Positions 54,671-64,000 of a DNA stretch of 64,000 bases are shown here, piece by piece; within the stretch, counting starts at the first letter, position 1; every line of letters begins with the position of its first letter. The notes below the pieces were generated by a model. It had not been told where the DNA came from and did not search any database. It saw only the letters and a program-made list of their open reading frames with translations. Source of the stretch: Sinonovacula constricta (Eukaryota; Mollusca; Bivalvia; Cardiida; Solecurtidae); NCBI GenBank assembly GCA_007844125.1, contig CM017563.1:39553749-39617748 (forward strand), given 5' to 3'. The position numbers and the translations under genes are program-made.

Positions 54671-56164
54671 GTTGACTTCTGAAGATATAAAGTTCAAACT
54701 TATATTGGCGTATCTCAATGTTTTCGGTCAATTACGTACATGGTAGATAATGTTAATTTAATCCTAATTTAAACCCAATTTGCTAAAGAATGATATTTTA
54801 CACTGTTATAACAAGTTTATATACTTTTTATCATAACACCCATTGAGCCGCCATATTGGTAATAATCGCTTAAATCGCGAAGCTGTGACATCACTACATA
54901 AAATCAAGACCAATATTATTTAATGGGTATCTGTGTCAAATAAAAAGCAGAAATGTCTATAGATGTAACCTTTGAAATTGTGGAAAACAATCCATGGTCT
55001 TGAAAAGGTTAACAATTTTAGCTTCTTCCAATAAAGGCACGCTTTCTTTTTCTACCGCCTCTGGGTACTGAATAGACCAAGTCGTTATTTACTGATTACT
55101 GCAGCATTTTAATTATATTTAAATTAAGAATGGAATACGAGTGAACCGTCTCGAAATCTTACAATAATAAATGAGTAACATAATTGGATATTGATAAAAG
55201 TGTCCGATACGCCTGTGTCAGGACGAGGGAAATGTTAAGACACTTTGTCTCCGGTTAAATGTGATTTTGTATAAACAGTCCATAGAATGTACATTTTTTA
55301 CCTTTTATCTGAAACAGGTGTGTGGGAAAGCATTTGAAAACATGTTAAGTTTAATACAATTTAATCGGTTGAATCAAACATGTTTTTTAGCGAAAGTATG
55401 TATAACACTTCCATTTATGTACAAATCTGCGCTTATGTATTGTCTTGTACTTCTGCGAATATGAAAGCTGTACAATCATAAAACTGATTTTTAAGAAGTG
55501 TAAAAAGAGTATCGGAATTTATTATGTTGTTTTTTTCAAATGTATATGATTTGCTTATTGAATATGTATTCTTTCTACTGAGCTAACTGAAATTAAAATT
55601 TAAAAGTGTCAGAGCGTCTACGTTAATTTGAATAACCATGTCAACATTCTTTATCGTATGTTTGTGCTAAAATGTGATGTTAGGCATTTCTCTCTTGTTC
55701 TGTGATTTCTAATCACTTTTTCACTTCAGCGATATATGTATTTCTTTGTATTGTACTTTTGTTTGCTCAATTTTAATATATGTTATAATTTGATCTTGTC
55801 ATATATTTTTTATAAAATATTTGTTTCTTCTATTAAATAAAAAAATGAATTTTTGCAATGACATTCGAATGAATGAAATTGTGTTAATTGAAATTAGGAA
55901 GCCACAGTCAAGCCTTCTTTGTTAAGACCAGGCTTTGGTTAAATTTCTATTGAACCACTAAAAATGTGTTTCTTCATGTAAATGGACTTTTAATGTATGA
56001 AAACACTGTCAGTAATTAAAATGCACTAGATCTTAAAGCCAGGAAATAAGTAACTACAAGAACAGAAAGGTTTAAAAAGTGAAAAAGTTTTGAATCAATT
56101 GAAATCATAAAAAATAAATATTATTGTGAAAATCACACAAGTTTGTCCTTTATCAATATAAATG

Positions 56165-56315
56165 CAGGGACTGCCGGGAATAACGGGTTTAATCTTGCAA
56201 TGGTGTGTTTAACTGCAGACTTTAAAAAAGTTCGTTGTTTAGTGGTATCCCATTCGTGTGTAAAGTCTGACAAGGAATCTGTCAGACTGTGTCTCCGACG
56301 AATGTTATTTTGCTA
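56165..56315 (+). repeat. Conserved patch 2, block C copy
   Basis: GTTTAATCTTGCAATGGTGTG, TTTAACTGCAGACTTTAAA, TGTTTAGTGGTA, AAGTCTGACAAGGAATCTGT and CTCCGACGAATG align with the A and B copies. Confidence 0.75.
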
Positions 56316-56884
56316 AGAAGATTGAATTGTGTACTGTAAAATATTGTTGTGCCCGCTTTTAAAAGTGGCACGCAAGAAATCTAAGAAATACAGTTAAAGT
56401 TGATATATAAACGCCCTTAAAAGCACTTGCTATTAAAAAGTGAACCATTCGCTATCTTCCTAGCTGACTAAACTGAATTATTTAACTTCCTTGACTTTAA
56501 ATATTAATATTTTTATTTTTTTATCTGTTTGCTTCCGTGTTTACATAAGGAAATTGTCTACTTCGACATGATCTCAGACACTTTCCAAATTATTCTGAAA
56601 ATGGTAGATTAATGCAGATTATTTAGATTCTTTTTGAAATGTTACGTCAATAGCAGCAACAAAACATGATTTTAGGATTAATTATTTTCTACCTGGAACG
56701 GTATGCATATATGCAATGTGTGTTGTGAGAAGAAGTTTTATGTGCTTAGTTGCCTAGATGAATATTGGTATTATATTTTGTGACTGTTCTTACTTACTTT
56801 GCACACAACTTTCATTTTGCTTTTGTAACTGTTTATATTAGGCAATAGAAACGACATGTCCTACTGCAAACTGATTGAACCAAA

Positions 56885-57265
56885 CTTAAAAATTCGTTTA
56901 AAGTAGTAGATGTATGGTTTCCGACACATTCAATTAACATGTAAAAGGCAATTTGCGTAAGTGAATTTTTCACTAAGCAATTATCTCACCAGACAATAAG
57001 GTAATTGCTGACTAGACAATTAACTTGTACTGATCCAATTGTTTATCAATACCACTTTAGTTAAGAAATCAACAAAAGCAATGTATATGATATAATAGTG
57101 CTTAACATCAAAAGCAGGTTTATATCTAAAATAAAGGTTTACATCTAAATTAGTTTGACATTATTTTACAGCTCAACACGATAAAATATTGAAGATATTG
57201 CCGTTTTAAAGAAAGCCTAACTTAATAGACAAATTGGTATTTCGAATACAGTATGCACACTTATT
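56885..57265 (+). repeat. Conserved patch 3, block C copy
   Basis: CGTTTAAAGTAGTAGATGTATGG, TTTCCGACACATTCAATTAAC, AAAAGGCAATTTGCG and CTAAGCAATTATCTCACCAG align with 46.57 kb and 20.43 kb. Upstream GCAATAGAAACGACATGTCC resembles 62.45 kb. Confidence 0.75.
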
Positions 57266-57564
57266 TGTACATAAAATTTAGTAACGATCTACTCTAAAAA
57301 CAGAAATATAATTCTATTTTCACAGATGAATTTTTTTAAAAACAGTTTCAAATATTAGAAAGACACATGAGACTCTTTAATTAATCTTAAATCACTTCGA
57401 AACATTAAAAGTGTCAAACAAATGATGGTTAGGAAATGTTTGAACATTTATCCTAAAACGTATCTTCTATGGTTCTATAAAGTAGTGTATACAACCAGTA
57501 CACGTAAATCTAACTGCTTAAGATACTTATTATAGTCAAAGCCCTAATACATATTTTGGTGCAT

Positions 57565-57785
57565 TAAAGATGTGTCGTTTCTTTATGTCCGCTTAAAATG
57601 TTACATCAGCCAATGTTTTGTTAATAAACGATGCCAGACAATTAACAGACCTATTGGAACACGTTTCTGTTCTAGAGCCTCTCTCGATTCAAATGATCCT
57701 TTGTCGAGTTTACGATTAAACATTTTGAAATCACTATTATGCATCTCATTGTTTTCCTTCTGTTGATTTCTGTGTGATATATAAT
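57565..57785 (+). repeat. Conserved patch 4, block C copy
   Basis: Aligns with 47160-47335 of block B. It contains a 64-codon frame (57572-57766) that is not preserved in block B, so it is not called a gene. Confidence 0.75.
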
Positions 57786-58599
57786 CCTTATTGGATAACG
57801 TACAGTAAAATACCTATCATTAAGAGTACATAAAGTTAATATCAAATAGGCGTTTTAAACCTTGCACACATTAACATAATATGGCTAGTATTGAACTTTG
57901 CAATGTGTTCAGTTAAAGCTCATTAGTAACATAGAATCAGAAACAATGTTTCATTCATAGGATATAATTTTGTTCAATGTGTAACTGTATGATGTAGCAT
58001 ACATACATTACGTTCATTTACTCGTGAATTATGCATTTACGTGGACAGTAGGTGTTGTCCTTGCCATTTAAGTAGCATGTGGGAGAGTTTTATATATAAC
58101 TATCATACATAACATGTTGATAAAAGCAATTACAAAAGATGGGACACCTAAAACACACAAGCATCAACATGACAAATCAAACACGTGACGATTTATCACG
58201 CGAGATTTGCTTTTGAGAACATGTCTTTAGAAACAACACCATGACAATTAAAAGAATGTATCAAACTAATTGAATTAACAGTAATTATAATCCATTGAAG
58301 TTGTACATCTAATTAAAAAATAACAACAATCTGACGTTGCGCGAATACAATGCGCAATGTTTTCAAGTAAAATATAGTTTGATGACAATAGGGCTATTAC
58401 AAATCATAATCATTATTTAAAAATATGCAAGGTAACATATGGTAATTGTTATTCATTGACCAATTCAGTAGCTAAAACTTCTTTTTTTATCTATCTCTAT
58501 GGTTAACGATTATGACCAATAATACGCATGAATTTATAAAAAAGCGCTAAGCAAGTTTTTACATTTATAAACACTTTACTGAATTCGCATAATTTATAA

Positions 58600-61300
58600 T
58601 TTATAACCATAATAGTGTCAGATTGCAAAAAGAAAATAAACATCTACGCACGCAATTCCTTTAATAGATCTTCCTCTAGGTGCATATTTAAATAAAAATA
58701 GGCATATCTTTCCTAAAAAGGGTTTAAAATCATAGGACATACAAATGTTTAAGTCTGCTGTTCATCTTGGCATGATACAATGCGGCTAATTGTTTTAACC
58801 ACAGAGCTGCAGATGTTATGAATTTTGAATGGATATTTGCATAAACATGCATGTCGCACATATTAACATCATCTATTAAAACAAGAAAATTGAGTGATCT
58901 TCCATGCATCGTACAGAAAATGGCAAAGATTACAACATTATGCGTTTATTTTTCGTGTAAACTCTAATTAGGAAATAATCCATTGAGAAAAAATACTGTA
59001 AACCTATCGGAATAAATGGAATGGAAGGCATTAGGCATATATCACCATTTGAGCTTATGAATGAATGTATTCGTCCCCAAACAATAATGATTCCAATGAA
59101 AACCTTGATGTTCTCCTAAATGGGAGAGAACATAATTACGTTGATGACAATAATATTCTTAGAAATCGTGGAATATGTCTGAGCTCCCGAGATTGACATG
59201 AAATGTAAATGTGTCAAAACAACTAACACGAACTAACAATATTAAGGAATATATAGGAATATATAGTGTATTTCGAGGAGTTAATAACAGGGCGGTTGAA
59301 ACATTACTTAGAAAAAAGTTAAGATTTTCCGTTACCTTGTTTCTCTCAATTGAAATCGAATTTAATGGTGATAGGAGGTTTGTCGTCAAATCGCCGAAGG
59401 TTATATACCACCCAACACTATCATAACCATACTTTTGTCGCTGAGGTGAATGGAAGACTGTTGTCTTCTTATAGACAAAGACTTTATTCAGGACGGACAT
59501 ATATCATTCTATCAAATAAATGGTAATCGAAGTTTGCTAGTCATCCGAATAAAAGCAACCTTGTACGGGTTAAATCTTTTCATTGCGATGCTTCAGTAAG
59601 TATAATTTATTTATGATTAACAGAATACTATCAAACAGGGTATACTATCTTCAATTTTTTAATAAGGTACCTAGCGATTTTGAATATGTTTCGAATTAGG
59701 AAAATTGTGTAAATTGTTATACTAAGAAATCGTGATAATTATCAATAATGAAGGACAATAAATCCATGTATGTGATAATTTCATTATTAAAACAAATTGC
59801 TTCCTAGTATTTTGATTTCTGCCCATTTTCTTTTAAGTTGCATTAAAATCAGTTGAAACAGTTCATTGTTTCACAAGGCAGGGGTTACAAATGAATACCA
59901 TTCACAAATATCGTGAAACTGAATACATTATGTAGAGAAAAGCTGAAATAACAATTGTAATCGCAGCCGACTTCATGGAAATAGGATAGACCAATAAACT
60001 AATGGCCATGCCCTATATTCTCGTTGATCTAATTAACTAGTCATAGTAATATTATTCATACATGTAGTTACCTATTTTATAAATGGGCGACTTTACATAC
60101 AACATGTTTATATTGTCTAACATTTTTCATTTAATTTTAAGTTTCACAACTATGTTCTTATATTAAACTTACTGTGCAACTAAAAGTAACAGACTCAATA
60201 CAATTAAGCGTTCGCTTGCGTTTAATGCCAAGAATCTGCCAAACGGAACCCCCAAAAGATTTTTGAGAAATGTATAAAAATAAATTAAATATTTAAACTA
60301 ACACAATACACATTGAAACTTACACGTAGGATCATACCAACAAGAGTAGACATAAATTATTTAAAAAGAGAACAAACTAGATCAGTTAGTCGTAAGGACA
60401 CTTGTGTCCTTAAATCTGTTTGAATGAGCTTTTGATCACTTCCTTTCGGACACCTCAATATAAATTAAAATTATCCTATATAAGTGTCACTTATTACAAA
60501 TACCTGCATCGAACGAGGGAAAATGAAAAGGAATATTATTGTCAAACAATTACAGAAGAGCCTCTCACTCATCATTTTTCTGAAATTACAGATAAGACAA
60601 GGACAATAACTAGTTTATTCCATTCAATTTTAATTTATATTTTTGTAAATGCAATTAAAATACTGCAGATGTTAAAGCCAATTGACATTTACAAAGATTT
60701 GCGTCAGGAATGAGCTAGTTTACTATAAATTGTAATGATCTTGGCTATATTAAACGCAACTGTGTGTAAATTATTAGATTTATTGTCACATCTTAATAGG
60801 GAAGTTATTATTAAAAAAACTACAATTTGTACCTCTTCCCTATGTAAATTGTACTCTGTATTAACCCACCTAAATAAAATTCTTCACAAAATAATTAACA
60901 ATTTCATTATATGGTTCATCATCTGTTCAATTGTTGGTACTATTACATGTTAAATATTGCATTTTCTGTTCATTTCCAAAGAGTCCAAACTGCATGCAAT
61001 ACAAAATGCACCATGCACTAATTCCATAAAGTAACATCATTGCTTGCGTGAGATCACGGTCTTTTTAACGATTGTGCAGGTTTAGGCAGTAATTTTTAGA
61101 TCGAAAACAAAAACAAGACAAAACTTTTTTTTTACGTATTGTATTGCATAGCTCAAAATACACCTTACGATTTATAGCTAATGCCTGCTTTAGTATCATC
61201 AATTGTATTTCTTTACGTCTTGTCTTACTGCAGTTCACATTTACGCTGTTAATTATTGTGAAACGTGTATTCAAATTCATGAATAACTATTTTGGTTAAA
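58600..61300. other. AT-rich stretch without recognised genes
   Basis: Frames at 59159-59500 (minus, 113 codons), 60420-60713 and 60735-60953 show no domain I recognise and no splice or promoter context. The first overlaps a retroelement-tail remnant. Confidence 0.5.
59180..59245 (-). mobile_element. Retroelement 3'-tail remnant
   Basis: On the minus strand TTTTGACACATTTACATTTCATGTC matches the element's TTTTGTCACATTTACATTTACCTTGTC near 39655-39685. Only about 60 bases are recognisable. Confidence 0.4.
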
Positions 61301-61309
61301 AATATGTTC

Positions 61310-62130
61310 TTCAAGGGTCTTAGACTATCACGTTTTCTTGTCGATAGGCAAACAATAGATAATCCTTTTTCTGCTGAAAGGATTCATCTGATTGACCCTC
61401 CAGAACGTACACTTACCAGAGCAAATAAGACTTTTGCAGCTTTTCTGGACAATCGGATCACTATTTCCAATGACAGTTTTTTTTATAAGCATTTACGGCT
61501 AGAGAGACGATGTAAACTCGAGTATAAAGTATTTATACCTTGGTGGTGACTCCCCTTCTGTTGCCTCTTGTGGCATTTGTATATTTTTGTACTTACAAGG
61601 TACATAATGAAGATTTGCAAATCTAGAAAATTGATTATCACTCCATACTTGTTACAGCAATGCATGCTGTAGATTCCCTAGAGTAACGACAACGTTCTCA
61701 AAGTTCGTTTACCGTTATATTTCGTAATATATTAGCAGGGTGAGAACGCTTAAGCAATAAGAAAGTCTACATGTAATGGAAATGTTATACATTGTGGTAT
61801 ATATATATATATATATATGAAATAATAAAAAAAAGGTCTTAACTTTTCTAACCTTTCTAAGAAACTTAACATGACATATATTGCTGGTAATTACAACCCA
61901 GGAATCCTTCGTTGTACTGCTTTGCTTTCAACTGAACTTTCTTACAGTCAAGTACTTGAATGACACGATGGCCGGACATGCGTTGTGACTATATAAATAA
62001 GGTTACAGCCGTGTCATAGATAGGTAGACAACTTGAGCAGTCTCCATCCTATTTTTATGAGACTGTATGCATTGCTGTGGAACTTGTTTGCATGTATTAT
62101 TTCGCATGCTATTTATGGATAAATCCTCCT
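61310..62130 (+). mobile_element. Decayed second copy of the Penelope-like retroelement
   Basis: The copy begins inside the RT. The frame at 61292-61549 reads SRFLVDRQTIDNPF, IHLIDPPERTLTRANKTFAA and FLDNRITISND, against SRYLDDILTIDNPF, IHLIYPPELTLNKANN and FLDIEINISND in the copy at 37.9-38.9 kb. The catalytic-site sequence is changed from LDD to LVD and the frame breaks after 61500. Homology resumes at about 61890-61960 (GGAATCCTTCGTTGTACTGC, then TTACAGTCAAG) and 62020-62050 (ACAACTTGAGCAGTCTCCAT). A short TA run (61799-61819) lies inside. At the position equivalent to the first copy's TGA the frame is open here, so that stop is private to the first copy. Confidence 0.75.
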
Positions 62131-62309
62131 TTCATTCTTTCTTACATTACATATGCTCTCATTTTTTTATGCAGGCATCATCATTAGCAAATTTAACGTT
62201 TTCATCGCATATCCCAACTAAACAGAAAATAAACAGTTCAATCTGAACTATCACGCATTTTCACCAACTATTTATAGTTTTGTTTATAAAACACCACCTA
62301 ACACATATA

Positions 62310-62610
62310 GTAACTATTTGTTTCAAGAAGTGGTGTTAAATTAGCCAGTGTTGGTACAGCATGTGAAATTACCTTAAGACTCGACAGAGTAATTTGAAAC
62401 CCAACAATTATACACCGTTGACAGTGTTTATATTTTTATGTTTGTATTTTAGGGAACAAAAACGACACGTCCTGCTGCGGTTCGGTTACGAGAATAATGC
62501 AATCAGACTACCTGACCGTTTACATGCATCAGGCAATTTCCGACAGGTTAATAATTCATTAAGCAATCAGCTGAACAAGGCGGCTCAGACTTCTTTTCAC
62601 AAAGATAGTA
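62310..62610 (+). repeat. Patch 3 fragment of the segmental repeat (block E)
   Basis: It matches the minus strand of about 2735-2990. AAGAAGTGGTGTTAAAT, CATGTGAAATTA, ATAATGCAATC(A/C)GACTA, TTTCCGAC(A/G)(A/G)GTTAATA and TTCATTAAGCAATC occur in order, and GGCGGCTCAGA ends the match. GGAACAAAAACGACACGTCC resembles C 56.85 kb. The overlapping frame 62394-62624 is not kept in the 2.7-kb copy. Confidence 0.75.
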
Positions 62611-62624
62611 CCGACTGCAAATGA

Positions 62625-64000
62625 AACATGCTTGTTTCAGTTTTAAAGGTGATTCTTAACGAGCTAATTTAAGCGTCTACGTGTGTTATTTCACTATATG
62701 TGTGCATTGTAGACCAACAAAATGGTTAAGATCTAAAACTAATTGATCATTAATGCACAATAATGCCCATTATAACATTATTTTATTCCCTGATTAAACA
62801 TATTACGGTTGTTGTGAGTTTTTTTTCTTCATTTGTGCCATTTAGCTACAACATGCTAAGAAACGAGTTTTTAGTACTTGTAATAACACATTTATCAACA
62901 GAAATTGAAAAAAAAAACATGTACTATTTTGGCGACATAATCATTTATCTTATTAAATGAAAAGTTAAAATAATAAAAATAAAAATCGAATTGAAAACAT
63001 ATATATTGGGTATGATGATTTTCCACTATTGAGATAAAATGTATAGTTAATAATTAGAACAAAAATAAATGCAGAGTAATAAGGGAATAATAGTTCATTT
63101 ACGCATTTTTTCAGTCAGATTTATGTTCTGGTATTTGCAAAAGAAATGATCCAGACACGACTTAATTATAGAAGGATAAACAATCAGAAACTATGTATGT
63201 GAAAAGTGCATTGTTCATGCGCTGTCTCTTTTATATGTAAAGGCGTGCAATGTCAACAAGAAAATACTTCTATTGTGTGGCAAGTGTAATCATTGTCCTT
63301 TTTCGAAAAGAAAGTTGTGGATGTGGTTAATATTTTCTAATTTCTCTTGTATTTATTGTTTACTTTATCTATGCCATGCTTTATAGTTTACTTTTACTCT
63401 TATAAAATAGTCGAGTCAAACAATTACCTATTATACACATTTACGTGTAATCTCTTCGACACAAAATAATGAAACACACGTTATACGTTATTATGTCCGC
63501 AAAATAATTATATTCTTAGTCTGGAAAAACAACAACATGAAGTTTCAAGCCAAAAAAAAACAAAACATTTTACATTAAATAACAGCAATGACATATGACC
63601 CTAACATTATAATAAATTAAAGATATATCACATAATGTATTGTCAACTATTTATCATAGTTTCAAAACATTTAAAAAATTTAACATTTTTTGATCATTTG
63701 TCCCTTTTCACAATATGACTTTATAATAAATATTATCTGAATCTTATTTTTCATTTAACCTATATTTTATTAATATTTAATGTTTTGTATTTCTTTTTAC
63801 TTCCTGTGTGCATAGTGTCTAATATCTTTCTTTTAAATACAGAGCTGATAAATGATATTGTAATTACGATAGTCACCGCACATTGTTGTCTGATAAAAAT
63901 ACCTTTATATAATAACATACTACTTAATACTAAGTACTACTAAAAAGCACATGCTATTTTCATACATTAATTTATTCTTAGTTTTAGATTAAGGCGTGTG
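62625..64000. other. AT-rich stretch, nothing recognised
   Basis: Only short frames are present. I cannot follow the segmental repeat beyond about 62.6 kb. Confidence 0.5.

Noticed and set aside
59159..59500. A 113-codon minus-strand frame.
   Set aside because: Its C-terminal part overlaps a retroelement-tail remnant and no domain or gene structure is visible.
62394..62624. A frame preceded by a T-rich stretch and AG, resembling a 3' splice site and exon.
   Set aside because: The homologous sequence at about 2.74-2.91 kb (minus) has an in-frame stop and indels, so the conservation is that of a repeat and not of an exon.

Overview
The window is AT-rich animal DNA, roughly two-thirds A+T by eye. 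It has many microsatellites, decayed retroelements and no host protein-coding gene that I can support. The retroelement repertoire is a Penelope-like/EN-lacking reverse transcriptase, its recurrent 3' tail, and a tRNA-related SINE. Together with the repeat density this suggests an invertebrate, most plausibly a bivalve mollusc. That is a judgement from general resemblance, not a search result. No rRNA, tRNA gene, CRISPR array or bacterial-type operon was seen.

The main structure is an old multi-copy segmental duplication that covers more than half of the window. The same series of anchors (conserved patches of 50 to 200 bases) recurs in the same order in four blocks. The inverted block lies at about 2.7-12.7 kb. 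Direct block A is at 13.1-20.9 kb, direct block B at 33.6-48.4 kb and direct block C at 50.3-58.6 kb. Smaller pieces lie at 22.6 kb (inverted) and 62.3 kb (direct). The inverted block and block A face each other head to head. An exact 20-bp inverted repeat (12711-12730 and 13093-13112) flanks a 362-bp spacer, so the left third of the window is a large, strongly diverged palindrome. The conserved patches have no convincing reading frame, so the unit looks non-coding.

Block B was later interrupted at 37857-39754 by a 5'-truncated retroelement. Its RT reading frame is open except for one in-frame TGA. Blocks A and C both keep the unoccupied site, which gives near base-level insertion junctions. 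A second, more decayed copy lies at 61.3-62.1 kb. At least five fragments carry only the element's 3' tail (3.2, 19.1, 24.0, 36.3 and 59.2 kb). Two tRNA-related SINE copies lie at 11.63-11.79 and 47.72-47.88 kb.

The remainder, mainly 21-33.6 kb and 58.6-61.3 kb, is single-copy-looking AT-rich sequence. It contains long trinucleotide tracts, including an ACT tract of about 550 bp at 28.6-29.1 kb. A 900-bp compound tetranucleotide array sits at 48.96-49.9 kb, in the gap between blocks B and C. The many short open frames over these tracts are low-complexity artefacts.
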